NCBI RefSeq assembly: GCF_001598695.1
Contig: NZ_BCZK01000010.1
Span: forward strand, 62,001-126,000
Length of the DNA stretch: 64,000 bases
Source: Klebsiella oxytoca NBRC 105695
GTDB lineage: Bacteria; Pseudomonadota; Gammaproteobacteria; Enterobacterales; Enterobacteriaceae
Reading direction: 5' to 3'
Of the stretch, positions 42,556 through 51,395 are shown piece by piece. Each line of letters begins with the position of its first letter. Within the stretch, counting starts at the first letter, position 1. The position numbers and the translations under genes were made by a program. The notes beneath the pieces were generated by a model. It had not been told where the DNA came from. It did not search any database and saw only the letters and a program-made list of their open reading frames with translations.

Positions 42556-43107
42556 ATGCTCTTAAATAACACCATCATTCCTTCAATCAGAAAATATAAA
42601 CATTTTGAACAGGCGCTGGCCTGCGCATCAGAATACGTACTGTTATCCGAGGCGAATATTGGCAATCTGCAATCGTTGATCGGTAAATGTCATCAGAGTG
42701 GCAAGAAAGTGCTTATTCACCTCGAGCTACTGGGTGGTTTTAAACCTGACCAGGCGGGTATTAGTTTGCTCAAAAATTACTACAAGGTTGATGGTGTTAT
42801 TTCGTCCAATCTCTCGGCCCTACGCTATGCCAAAAAAGAGGGATTGTTAACTATCTTTCGGGTACTGCTCATCGACTCGCGCTCGCTGGATCACTCCATC
42901 GATATTGTTAAGCATAACCCGCCAGATGCTATTGAAATCTTACCTGCTGAATATGCCTGCCAGTGTCTGGAATTGATTAGCCGGAATTTAAAAGGCTTTG
43001 ATGTGATATTCATCGCCGGAGGCTTTGTTAAGCGGAAATACCTTGTAGATAAAATTTTCCATGCCGGATTTAAAGGCATTACCACCAGTGAACCCGGTTT
43101 ATGGTAA
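42556..43107 (+). CDS. GlpP-family (glycerol-3-phosphate-responsive) antiterminator
   Basis: A 183-residue RNA-binding regulator. The order of motifs matches Bacillus GlpP: N-terminal IIPSIRKYKHFEQAL, GKKVLIHLELLGGFK, DGVISSNLSALRYAKKEG, PDAIEILPAEYA, IFIAGGFVKRKYL and the C-terminal ITTSEPGLW. In Bacillus, GlpP with glycerol-3-phosphate lets polymerase read through the leader terminator of glpD. Here it is encoded second in an operon with a strong leader terminator, suggesting autoregulated antitermination by a phosphorylated metabolite. Such proteins are typical of Firmicutes, so its presence in an enterobacterium is notable. The start site has only a weak ribosome site. Confidence 0.88.
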   Translation: MLLNNTIIPSIRKYKHFEQALACASEYVLLSEANIGNLQSLIGKCHQSGKKVLIHLELLGGFKPDQAGISLLKNYYKVDGVISSNLSALRYAKKEGLLTIFRVLLIDSRSLDHSIDIVKHNPPDAIEILPAEYACQCLELISRNLKGFDVIFIAGGFVKRKYLVDKIFHAGFKGITTSEPGLW

Positions 43108-43127
43108 CTCATAAGGAGTCCACGCGA

Positions 43128-44666
43128 ATGAAACAACACTATGTCATGGGCATTGATAACGGCGGCACCGTTACAAAAGCGGCGATTTACGATCGCGCCG
43201 GCAACGTGGTGGCCAGCGCGTCGAAATCAACGCAAATGCTGACCCCGAAGGAATTTCATACCGAGCGGGATATCAACGAACTCTGGGCGGCTAACGTCGA
43301 AGTCATTAAAAAAGCCATCGCGCAGTCGGGTATCGACGCCAGCCAAATCAAAGGCGTGGCGGTAACCGGTCACGGCAACGGGCTTTATATGGTGGACGAA
43401 ACCGGTGCCCCGGTGCGCAACGGAATTATCTCCACCGATAGCCGGGCTAAGGCCTGGGTAGAAAAGTGGTACCGCGACCCGACGTTTGTTAGCGATATTT
43501 TGCCCAAAACTATGCAGTCTATCTGGGCCGGGCAGCCCGTCGCCCTCCTCGCCTGGCTGAAAGAGAACGAGCCTGAAACGCTGTGTAAAGCGCGCTACAT
43601 TTTCATGGTCAAAGATCTGATTCGTTTTTATCTGACCGGCGAAGCTTTTCTCGAACTTACCGATATCTCAGGAACCAACCTGATCAACGTTCGCGACCGC
43701 GACTATGACGCCTCGCTGCTGGCCTGGTGGGGACTCGGCGATCTGCGCGATAAGCTTCCGCCCATCAAGCTCTCCACCGATTGCTGCGGTTACATTACCG
43801 ATGACGTCGCGCAGCTCACCGGTTTGTGTGCCGGAACGCCGGTCTCGGGCGGGGTGTTTGATATCTCGGCGTCATCTGTCGCATCCGGTATCAATACCCT
43901 GGATAAGCTGGCAATTATTACCGGAACATGGAGCATTAACGAATACGTGACCGACCATCCGGTTATTGACCAGGATCTCTTTATGACCTCGATTTATCCG
44001 ATTGAGGGCAAATGGTTAATTACCGAGGCAAGCCCCACCTCCGCCAGTAATCTGGAGTGGTTTATCAATAACTTTATGGAGAGCGATCGCACCGCCGCCG
44101 CTGCGCAGGGATCGTCAGTCTACGATCTGTGCAATGAGCTGGTCTCCACAACCACGCCTGCGGAGAGCCACCTGCTGTTCTTCCCGTTTGTCTTCGGTTC
44201 CAACACCATCCCGGATGCCTCTGCGGGGTTTATCGGCCTGAATAGTTTCCACAAAAAAGCGCATTTTTTACGCGCGATATATGAAGGGGTTGCTTTCAGC
44301 CACCTGTATCACACCGAACGGTTACGCAATATTAACCCGCAGCTCAGCCGCACCATTCGGATTGCGGGCGGCGTGACTAACTCAGCGGTCTGGCTGCAGA
44401 TATTCGCCGACATTTTCCAGTCCACCCTGGAGATTGTCGACGTGAAAGAGCACGGCACGCTGGGCACCGCGATGACCGCCGCGGTGATGGTTGGCTGGTT
44501 TGATGACGTCTTTGCCGCCTCAAATGAGATGGTTCACGTTTCGCGAACGGTTACGCCGGACCCGGACAGCAACAAGGTCTATCAGGATAAGTATCAGCTT
44601 TACAAAAACCTGCTATCGGAAATGCAGTCTCCGTGGAAAAGCTGCAGTAACTACATCACGCATTAA
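43128..44666 (+). CDS. FGGY-family carbohydrate kinase (LyxK-like)
   Basis: A 512-residue sugar kinase. The N-terminal phosphate loop is YVMGIDNGGTVTKAAIYD, with ERDINELW and VAVTGHGNGLYMVDE. The C-terminal FGGY region is AIYEGVAFSHLYH...RIAGGVTNSAVWLQIFADI and the end region LGTAMTAAVMVG. It is closest by eye to L-xylulose/3-keto-L-gulonate kinases (LyxK). The start at 43128 (MKQHYVMG) has AGGAG eight bases upstream. It would phosphorylate a ketose or polyol-derived sugar for the aldolase. Confidence 0.9.
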   Translation: MKQHYVMGIDNGGTVTKAAIYDRAGNVVASASKSTQMLTPKEFHTERDINELWAANVEVIKKAIAQSGIDASQIKGVAVTGHGNGLYMVDETGAPVRNGIISTDSRAKAWVEKWYRDPTFVSDILPKTMQSIWAGQPVALLAWLKENEPETLCKARYIFMVKDLIRFYLTGEAFLELTDISGTNLINVRDRDYDASLLAWWGLGDLRDKLPPIKLSTDCCGYITDDVAQLTGLCAGTPVSGGVFDISASSVASGINTLDKLAIITGTWSINEYVTDHPVIDQDLFMTSIYPIEGKWLITEASPTSASNLEWFINNFMESDRTAAAAQGSSVYDLCNELVSTTTPAESHLLFFPFVFGSNTIPDASAGFIGLNSFHKKAHFLRAIYEGVAFSHLYHTERLRNINPQLSRTIRIAGGVTNSAVWLQIFADIFQSTLEIVDVKEHGTLGTAMTAAVMVGWFDDVFAASNEMVHVSRTVTPDPDSNKVYQDKYQLYKNLLSEMQSPWKSCSNYITH

Positions 44667-44677
44667 GTGAGGAAAGT

Positions 44678-45439
44678 ATGGATCTGAATTTACACCACCG
44701 CACGGCTATCGTTACCGGAGGCGCTACGGGCCTCGGCAAAGAGTTTGTCCTTTCGCTCGCCCGAGAAGGGGTCAACATCTGCTTCACCTATATGCGTGAT
44801 GAGGAGCGCCCGGAACAGCTGATCGCTACGGTAAAAAGTAGCGCCAGCGTCGAAATTATTGCGGTGAAAACCGATCTTTCCGACGAGCATAGCCGGGAGA
44901 ATCTGTTCGCGACCTGCCTCGAACGCCTGGGGAACGCCGATATTCTGGTCAATAACGCCGGGATCTGGCTGAGCGGTTACGTCACTGAAATCACCCAGCA
45001 GGAGTGGGATAGCGTGATGAACGTCAACCTGAAGGCGGTGTTCCACCTGAGCCAGCTGTTTGTCAACCACTGCCTGGCGAAAGATCAGGCCGGCAGTATT
45101 CTGAATATCACGTCTCAGGCGGCCTTCCACGGTTCAACCACCGGTCATGCTCATTACGCGGCCAGTAAGGCGGGTCTGGTGGCCTTCTCAATCTCGCTGG
45201 CGCGCGAGGTGGCGAAGCAGAAAATCAATGTCAACAACATCGCCGTCGGCATCATGGATACCGCGATGATCCGTAAAAACATTGAACAGAATCCTGACTA
45301 TTACGTCAGCCGTATACCGGTAGGCCGGGTGGCCCAACCGCACGAAATTGCCGACATCGGCGTCTTCATGGTCTCACCGAAAACCCGCTATATGACGGGA
45401 GCGACTCTGGATGTCACCGGCGGTATGTTGATGCGTTAA
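44678..45439 (+). CDS. Short-chain dehydrogenase/reductase
   Basis: A 253-residue NAD(P) enzyme. Cofactor motif VTGGATGLGKEF (T-G-x-x-x-G-x-G), NNAG in ILVNNAGIWLSG, catalytic Ser in NITSQAAF and Y-x-x-x-K in HYAASKAG. Probably oxidises a polyol or reduces a keto-sugar in this operon. It is 11 bp downstream of the kinase gene. Confidence 0.9.
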   Translation: MDLNLHHRTAIVTGGATGLGKEFVLSLAREGVNICFTYMRDEERPEQLIATVKSSASVEIIAVKTDLSDEHSRENLFATCLERLGNADILVNNAGIWLSGYVTEITQQEWDSVMNVNLKAVFHLSQLFVNHCLAKDQAGSILNITSQAAFHGSTTGHAHYAASKAGLVAFSISLAREVAKQKINVNNIAVGIMDTAMIRKNIEQNPDYYVSRIPVGRVAQPHEIADIGVFMVSPKTRYMTGATLDVTGGMLMR

Positions 45440-45455
45440 TTTATGGAGAATGATT

Positions 45456-46451
45456 ATGAAATGTCTGGCAATTGCCGATCTGTTTATCAATGCAGCGATG
45501 ATGGACGCGGGTCTGAAAGCGCTCAAAGATAAAGGTATTGCAGTGGAAGTACGCGAATGGTCGCACGAGTCAATTGAAAAACTGCAGGAGGATAATTTAC
45601 TGGTTGAACAGCAAGGTTCTGAGGCGCTGGCGCTGCCTGCCGCTCTGCTTCAGGGTGCTGAGGAGACGGAGATCCTGATAGTCCAGTTCGCCCCGGTTAA
45701 CGCGGCGGTATTCGACAAGCTGCCAAAGCTTAAATACGTCGGGGTGCTGCGCGGCGGGATTGAAAACGTTAATCAGGAGGAGGCAAAAGCGCGCGGAATT
45801 GAGGTGATGAACACGCCGGGGCGTAACGCCCGCAGCGTGGCGGAATTTACCGTCGGGATGATTCTGGCGGAAATGCGCAATATCGCCCGCTCACACGATG
45901 CGCTGCGCGATAAGTTCTGGCGCAAAGAGAGTCCTAACCACCGGGCCATTCCTGAACTGGGCGGCAAAGTGGTAGGTCTGGTCGGGCTGGGGCATATCGC
46001 GCAGCTGGTGGCTGGCTTCCTGCGCGGTTTCGGCAGCGAGATTATCTTTTACGATAAGTACGTCCCCGGCCATGAAAGTTATGAAAAGGTGGATACTCTC
46101 GACGAACTGGTGCGCCGTGCGGATGTGATTTCGCTGCATGCCCGTATGACCCCGGAAACGGAAAACCTGATCAACGCCCATCATTTTGAATTAATGAAGG
46201 AGAGCGCCATCATCGTCAACACGGCGCGCTCCGGGTTAATTAATGAAGGCGATCTGATCGCCGCGCTTCGGGCGGGTAAAATCATGGGCGCTGCCCTCGA
46301 CACTTTTGATGACGAGCCGCTGCCGGACGATAGCGCGTTTTATTCGCTGAATAACGTCACGATAACGCCGCATATTGCCGGCAGTACCATTGATGCCTTC
46401 AGCAATTCGCCGAAGATTTTTTCAGAGATATTGCTGAAGCAACTCGGTTAA
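45456..46451 (+). CDS. D-isomer-specific 2-hydroxyacid dehydrogenase (phosphoglycerate dehydrogenase-like)
   Basis: A 331-residue enzyme. The Rossmann motif is VVGLVGLGHIAQLVAGFLRGFG. The catalytic Arg is in VNTARSGLI, Glu in FDDEPLPDDS and His in ITPHIAGST. ATG at 45456 is favoured by GGAG seven bases upstream over 45450. It has no C-terminal ACT domain, so it is not the serine-pathway SerA. It probably reduces or oxidises a 2-hydroxy acid arising from the sugar. Confidence 0.88.
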   Translation: MKCLAIADLFINAAMMDAGLKALKDKGIAVEVREWSHESIEKLQEDNLLVEQQGSEALALPAALLQGAEETEILIVQFAPVNAAVFDKLPKLKYVGVLRGGIENVNQEEAKARGIEVMNTPGRNARSVAEFTVGMILAEMRNIARSHDALRDKFWRKESPNHRAIPELGGKVVGLVGLGHIAQLVAGFLRGFGSEIIFYDKYVPGHESYEKVDTLDELVRRADVISLHARMTPETENLINAHHFELMKESAIIVNTARSGLINEGDLIAALRAGKIMGAALDTFDDEPLPDDSAFYSLNNVTITPHIAGSTIDAFSNSPKIFSEILLKQLG

Positions 46452-46482
46452 ATATTAAAAGAGCCGCTTAAGGTTTTTGCTA

Positions 46483-46523
46483 CGGCCCATTGGGCACGGG
46501 TTCGCTCGCGCCCAATTCGGCCG
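46483..46523 (+). promoter_or_regulatory. Imperfect stem-loop before the EIIC gene
   Basis: CGGCC (46483-46487) plus ATTGGGC (46489-46495) pair with GCCCAAT (46510-46516) plus GGCCG (46519-46523) around a 14-base loop. It sits between the dehydrogenase and EIIC genes with no T-run, probably an mRNA-processing or stability element that sets permease level. Confidence 0.45.
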
Positions 46524-46540
46524 CCTTTTAAGGAAATATT

Positions 46541-47803
46541 ATGGATATTATCAACAGCATTATTAGCCTGGGGGCATCAGTGATGATGCCAGTAATATTC
46601 TTTATTATCGCACTGTGCTTTGGGGTTAAAATCGGCACCGCATTTAAAGCCGGGATGCTGGTAGGCATCGGCTTTGAAGGGGTGGGACTGGTGATCGGCC
46701 TGCTATTAACCAACCTCGGGCCGGCATCGCAGGCCATGGTAGAGCGTATCGGCCTGCACCTGACGGTGGTCGATACCGGCTGGCCGACCGCCTCGACTAT
46801 CGGCTGGGGCTCGCCGCTGATGCTGCCGGTAGTGGTGGGATTTATCGTTATCAATATTGCCATGCTGCTGCTGAAATTAACCAAAACGGTAAATATCGAT
46901 ATATTCAACTACTGGATTTTCCTGATTATGGGTTCAGTCGTCTATGCCGGTACCGGTAACTACTGGCTCTCCGTCGGCATTACTTTCGGCATATTTATCT
47001 TAACGCTACTGGCGGCGGATTTAACCGCACCCTATCTGCAAAAAAACTATAATCTGCAAGGGATATCATTTCCCCATCTTACCTGTATAACCTACGTGCC
47101 GTTTGGTATTGCCTGTAACTATATTATTGATAAGATCCCGCTGATCAATAAAATTAATTTCGACCCGGAAAGCATTAATAAAAAATTCGGCGTCTTCGGG
47201 GAGCCACTCACTCTGGGCTTCGTGCTGGGGCTGCTGCTGGCCTTCCTGGCCGGGTACGATGTCTCGGCGGCGGTATCGCTGGCGATTAAAGTTTCCGCCG
47301 CCATGCTGTTGCTACCGAAAATGATCGAAATTTTAGTGCAGGGCCTGCTGATCGTGCGCGATGCCGCGGAAGCGAAGCTGAAGGCGAAATTCCCCAACCG
47401 CGACTTCTATATCGGCATGGATACCGCACTGCTTATTGGCGAACCTTCGGTGCTGGCAACCGGCCTGCTGCTGATCCCTATGGCGGTGGTGCTGGCGATT
47501 ATTCTGCCAGGCAACCGCGTGCTGCCGTTTGTCGATCTGGCCTCCCTGATGTTCCTGCTGGCGATGGTAACGCCGTTTTGCAAACGTAATATGTTCCGCA
47601 TGTTTATCACCGGCACGCTGGTGGTCACCTGTATTTTGTACGTCGGAACGGATATTTCGCGGGAATACACCCAGGCGGCGGTCAACTCTAATATTCCTGT
47701 GCCGGAGGGGATGGCGGAAATTACCAATATCGTTGGCGGAGCCACCACGCCGGTGGGCTGGCTGGCGGTGAAATTCGGCGAGTTTTTCACTACCGCGCCG
47801 TAA
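46541..47803 (+). CDS. Galactitol-type PTS permease EIIC (GatC-like)
   Basis: A 420-residue polytopic membrane protein with about ten hydrophobic segments. GatC-type landmarks include FGVKIGTAFKAGMLVGIGFEGVGLVIGLL near the N-terminus, VVDTGWPTASTIGWGSPLMLP and the central PLTLGFVLGLLLAFLAGYD. No EIIA or EIIB is encoded in the operon, so it must borrow them from elsewhere or work as a facilitator. With an operon-encoded kinase present, import of an unphosphorylated substrate is conceivable. Confidence 0.88.
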   Translation: MDIINSIISLGASVMMPVIFFIIALCFGVKIGTAFKAGMLVGIGFEGVGLVIGLLLTNLGPASQAMVERIGLHLTVVDTGWPTASTIGWGSPLMLPVVVGFIVINIAMLLLKLTKTVNIDIFNYWIFLIMGSVVYAGTGNYWLSVGITFGIFILTLLAADLTAPYLQKNYNLQGISFPHLTCITYVPFGIACNYIIDKIPLINKINFDPESINKKFGVFGEPLTLGFVLGLLLAFLAGYDVSAAVSLAIKVSAAMLLLPKMIEILVQGLLIVRDAAEAKLKAKFPNRDFYIGMDTALLIGEPSVLATGLLLIPMAVVLAIILPGNRVLPFVDLASLMFLLAMVTPFCKRNMFRMFITGTLVVTCILYVGTDISREYTQAAVNSNIPVPEGMAEITNIVGGATTPVGWLAVKFGEFFTTAP

Positions 47804-47823
47804 ATTCCCTCTCTTCTCACTCT

Positions 47824-47854
47824 GCCCGGCGCGGGAAACGGCGCCGGGCTTTTT
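47824..47854 (+). terminator. Intrinsic terminator of the aldolase-EIIC operon
   Basis: GCCCGGCGC (47824-47832) and GCGCCGGGC (47841-47849) form a perfect 9-bp stem around an eight-base loop, followed by TTTTTATT. Confidence 0.92.
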
Positions 47855-47876
47855 ATTATCGCCCGCTCGCCACCAT

Positions 47877-47912
47877 AAAAAATGCCTGCCAGGAGGGTAA
47901 GCTGGCAGGCAT
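47877..47912 (-). terminator. Intrinsic terminator of the porin gene
   Basis: On the minus strand ATGCCTGCCAG (from 47912) pairs with CTGGCAGGCAT (to 47882) over 11 bp, followed by a run of T complementary to the A-run at 47877-47882. It lies 20 bp past the porin stop. Confidence 0.9.
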
Positions 47913-47932
47913 GGCTGATAAAAGGCTGAATT

Positions 47933-49018
47933 TTAGAACTGGTAAGTTATGCCCACGGCAACGATGTTATCGGTGCTGATGCTGGCATCTTTGGTGAACC
48001 TGGTGTCATCCAGCAGGTTGATTTTATAGTCCACGTAGGTAGACATGTTCTTGTTGAAGTAGTAAGTCGCGCCTACATCAACGTATTCAACCAGATCCTG
48101 GTCGCCATAGCGGCCCAGATCTTTGCCTTTTGATTTCAGGTAGGCGATGGACGGACGCAGGCCGAAATCAAACTGATACTGAGCAACCACTTCAAAGTTC
48201 TGCGCGGTGTTGGCGATATAGCCTTTACCGAACTTAGTCATGTTGCGGGTTTCCGCATAGGTGGTCGCCAGGTAGATGTTATTGGCATCGTACTTCAGAC
48301 CGGCCGCCCACACTTCCGCTTTTTCGCCACGGGCGTAGAAGTCTGGTTTGACGCGACCTTCCCTGACCTGCGCATCGGTACGATCGGATGCCGCGTAGGC
48401 CGCACCTGCGCTAAATCCTTCGTACTCATAGGTCGAGGCCATACCCCAGCCGTCGCCATGCTGTTTCGCCAGATCGCGGTCGTTGCCCTCCTCTTTACCC
48501 TGGTACTGTACGGCGATATTCAGACCGTCAACCAGACCGAAGAAACCGTTGTTACGGTAAGTGGCAACGCCGGTGGTACGCGCAGTGGCGAAGACGTCGG
48601 TCTGGGTCCAGGTATCACCGCCGAACTCCGGCAGCATATCGGTCCAGGCGCCGATATCATAGGCAACGCCGTAGTTACGACCGTAGTCCAGAGAACCAAA
48701 TTCGCCAAACTTCAGGCCAGCAAACGCAAGGCGCGTTTTATCGCCGGAGTTGTCGCCTTCAACGTTATTGGCGCTGAAGTTATATTCCCACTGGCCGTAG
48801 CCGATCAGCTGGTCGTTGATCTGCGTTTCACCTTTGAAGCCCAGACGGGCATAGGTCTGATCGCCATCTTCTGACTTATCGCTGGAGAAATAATGCAGGC
48901 CGGTCACTTTCCCATAGAGGTCGAGTTTGTTTCCGTCCTTGTTATACACCTCAGCTGCCTGCACGGTTCCTGCAGCAAGAAGTGTAGAGACGGCCACTGT
49001 TAGTAATTTTAATTTCAT
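47933..49018 (-). CDS. General outer-membrane porin of the OmpC/OmpF/PhoE family
   Basis: A 361-residue trimeric porin. Signal peptide [21 protein letters not shown], then [23 protein letters not shown]. The loop-3 PEFGG motif is in [11 protein letters not shown]. It has strand landmarks [34 protein letters not shown] and [14 protein letters not shown], and the terminal strand ends [10 protein letters not shown]. By eye it is closest to OmpC/OmpN/OmpK36-type proteins, but shortened or altered external loops make the subgroup uncertain. It stands alone with a long AT-rich upstream region suited to complex control. Confidence 0.92.
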   Translation of the reverse strand: MKLKLLTVAVSTLLAAGTVQAAEVYNKDGNKLDLYGKVTGLHYFSSDKSEDGDQTYARLGFKGETQINDQLIGYGQWEYNFSANNVEGDNSGDKTRLAFAGLKFGEFGSLDYGRNYGVAYDIGAWTDMLPEFGGDTWTQTDVFATARTTGVATYRNNGFFGLVDGLNIAVQYQGKEEGNDRDLAKQHGDGWGMASTYEYEGFSAGAAYAASDRTDAQVREGRVKPDFYARGEKAEVWAAGLKYDANNIYLATTYAETRNMTKFGKGYIANTAQNFEVVAQYQFDFGLRPSIAYLKSKGKDLGRYGDQDLVEYVDVGATYYFNKNMSTYVDYKINLLDDTRFTKDASISTDNIVAVGITYQF

Positions 49019-49582
49019 ATTATTTCGTCCCTAACTATTAATAGAATATCAAATCTCAGATACCTTCTGAGCGAGACCATTATGCGATAATTCGCAAAGA
49101 GACTTGAAATTAAAAGTTCCGAATTTTTATACCAAATACAATAACTGTGACGAAAACGGTGGTTGTTAATTGACACACATCAATTAACCCCGTTTTGAGC
49201 CCGCAATTATTCTAAATCACACCTTGTACAACCCCTGGAATCAGCAGATTTAACCAAAATAAATAATTTCTCATAGGGAAATTCTAATGATAAGAATAAT
49301 TAAAGATTTCAATTTGTTAAAAGACATATAAATCATGATGTTATGAATAATTATTTCTTCAGGAAATCCTTAATCATAAACATCCTGATTCGCCAGATCG
49401 TGTTTTCAAAGGTATATTCTGATTTTCGCATTCAGAATTAATTCCAGTATCAAGATAAGCCCTGGCGTTATTGAAAGTTCTTTACAAAATCCACATTCAT
49501 TATAGCCCGGCGGTTTAAGATTTGTTTAGAAATTGTGTGAAACGGATAGCGACGACTCTATTTTCAAGGGATGAAGGTGATG
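49019..49582. other. Long AT-rich divergent region between porin and methyltransferase genes
   Basis: About 560 bp with no gene. The porin side holds a nested palindrome: GTTAATTGA (49165-49173) and TCAATTAAC (49180-49188) around CACACA, flanked by AAAACGG (49153-49159) and CCGTTTT (49190-49196). The remainder is AT-rich and may bind nucleoid proteins or OmpR; no clear OmpR box could be assigned. Confidence 0.55.
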
Positions 49583-50302
49583 ATGAATAAATTTAGTCCG
49601 GCGAATTGCCCGCAGACGTATGTCAATCAAAATATGATGGGGCCAAATGTATTAAGGCTGGTTGAAGAGCTTAGCCGCTCCCTGGAACTGTGGCCTGGAA
49701 TGCGTATTCTCGATCTGGGCTGTGGGACAGGGTTATCTTCGATGTATCTGGCGACGGAATTCGGCGTGGAGGTGGTCGCGGCGGATCTGTGGGTTCGCGC
49801 CGACGATAACGCCCGGCGTTTTGCGGCAGCGGGCATGGACAATAAAATCACCCCGATCAATCTTGATATCAGCACCCTGCCGGGACTGGGTATTTTTGCC
49901 CGCGACGCCTTTGATGCCGTGGTCAGTATCAATGCCTGGCACTATTTTGCCCGCGATGCCCTGTTCTTTGACCAGCGCATTGCGCCTTATGTCAAAGGCG
50001 GCGGAACGGTGGCTATTGTCATCCCGGGTCTGCGCAGCAGCGACGCTGAAACGCGACCTGAAATCCATGCGCTCATTGCTAGCGGCATCGCCCTTTTTAC
50101 CACCGACCGCTGGCGCGCAATCTGGTCCGGGAGCCAGCATCTTGCGGTCAATCAGTGCCGTCATATGGCATCCGGCCGTCAGGCGTGGCTAGAGTGGCAA
50201 AAGTGCGATAATGATTTTGCCGCTACCGATGCCGCCATAAGAAGTGATGAGCTGGGTCAGCAGTTGCGCTTTATGCAAATCATTGGCCGGGTAAACAAAT
50301 AA
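49583..50302 (+). CDS. Class I SAM-dependent methyltransferase
   Basis: A 239-residue cytosolic methyltransferase. Motif I is MRILDLGCGTGLSSMYLA, with the acidic post-I residue in VVAADLWVRADD, and motif IV around DAVVSINAWHYFARD. It resembles UbiE/cyclopropane-synthase-like enzymes acting on small molecules. GAAGGTG precedes the ATG cluster at 49580-49585; the third ATG gives the best spacing, with one or two residues uncertain. Substrate unknown; no partner genes. Confidence 0.86.
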   Translation: MNKFSPANCPQTYVNQNMMGPNVLRLVEELSRSLELWPGMRILDLGCGTGLSSMYLATEFGVEVVAADLWVRADDNARRFAAAGMDNKITPINLDISTLPGLGIFARDAFDAVVSINAWHYFARDALFFDQRIAPYVKGGGTVAIVIPGLRSSDAETRPEIHALIASGIALFTTDRWRAIWSGSQHLAVNQCRHMASGRQAWLEWQKCDNDFAATDAAIRSDELGQQLRFMQIIGRVNK

Positions 50303-50442
50303 ACCTGTAGCCTGGCATCGACGCTCGCCCAGCCGGAGAGTGGGCGCCGGAAGCGATGGCACGGTGATAGAACGGCGCACTGAAACCAGGAGGTTGACGG
50401 TAATTAACAGGATTAGCCCGAGCGCAGTATCATCGCGGGCAA

Positions 50443-50949
50443 TTAGTCTGGGGTGAATTTATCAATCAGCGAAAAAGCGTGTAAATAATTAGACAGCGCC
50501 AACAGCGCATGAAATGAGTTAAAACCGAATTTATCAATTAATCTTCTTTTATAGTTGCTGTAGGCTTTAGGTGAGATGCCGAGCAGTTCCGGATAGTCTT
50601 TTGCCAGCACGTTAAATTTCATAATAAAAATATACTGGAATTCTCTTTCCGTTAGGGTGATGTCCTCACCGACAGGGATACCGTCAGTGACTCTGGCGAT
50701 AATACTGGCGATGTGCGCGGTGCGCCTCTTGTTGATCAAGCAAATGATATTGCCTTCCACCTTGAAACACACAAAATTCTTTTTCATTTCAAAGCTGTTT
50801 ATCAAAAAATGAAACTGCGCATGGCTGCTGGATGAGTATCTGGTTAAGCACAGATCGACGAGATTCGCCTTTCTGACCGCTTTTATATCATTTATTTTCA
50901 GACGCATGGCTTTTTTAAAAAAATGATTATGGCTGAAAATAGTTAACAT
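50443..50949 (-). CDS. LuxR-type (GerE-like HTH) transcriptional regulator
   Basis: A 168-residue protein without a receiver domain. The C-terminal DNA-binding domain reads LTEREFQYIFIMKFNVLAKDYPELLGISPKAYSNYKRRLIDKFGFNSFHALLALSNYL, which fits the LuxR/GerE helix-turn-helix. The N-terminal half (residues 1-105) is not a recognised sensor and is Lys- and Asn-rich. It resembles small fimbrial or colonisation regulators in enterobacteria. It is A+T-rich and isolated. Confidence 0.72.
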   Translation of the reverse strand: MLTIFSHNHFFKKAMRLKINDIKAVRKANLVDLCLTRYSSSSHAQFHFLINSFEMKKNFVCFKVEGNIICLINKRRTAHIASIIARVTDGIPVGEDITLTEREFQYIFIMKFNVLAKDYPELLGISPKAYSNYKRRLIDKFGFNSFHALLALSNYLHAFSLIDKFTPD

Positions 50950-51395
50950 TCCGTTCCCTCACGAAAGTGCAATCATCCTTTATAGAAATGCGTATAATAC
51001 GCGCCATGGGAATATACCCATGAGTGAAGCGGGTGAATTATAGGTTTGATTAATATTTATTGTCCAGACGAGCAAATTTCAGATAAATCCCCGTAAAATT
51101 TACCCTGTCGACATTTCGCGCCCCCAACGACGGCAACCATACCTCCCTTTTCTTTAGGATTTTTCTCATTAAACGTCAGTTGCAAAGAAATGAACAGGAG
51201 AACATTCTGTCATGCAGAATATATTCAACCAATTACATTGGAGAAAACGCTTTATAAACAGATAAATTCGGTTATCAAGGTGTTGCACGTACCGCGACGT
51301 AACAGCGCGATCGAATTTCTGAGGGTTTGTTTGCCATTCGTTTAGGTGGGGCAGCAGATGAAAATGCCGGGCTTGCGGCCCGGCGCTGATAAAGA
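50950..51395. other. Intergenic region upstream of the LuxR-type gene
   Basis: About 450 bp. It contains the palindrome GCGTATAATACGC (50990-51002) and adjoining hairpin CATGGG/CCCATG (51005-51022), probably in the promoter of the LuxR-type gene, and the iron-transporter terminator (51366-51384). The middle part shows nothing coding. Confidence 0.5.
51361..51384 (-). terminator. Intrinsic terminator of the iron-transport operon
   Basis: On the minus strand GCCGGGC (from 51384) pairs with GCCCGGC (to 51366) around a five-base loop, followed by ATTTT. It lies 11 bp beyond the permease stop. Confidence 0.8.
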
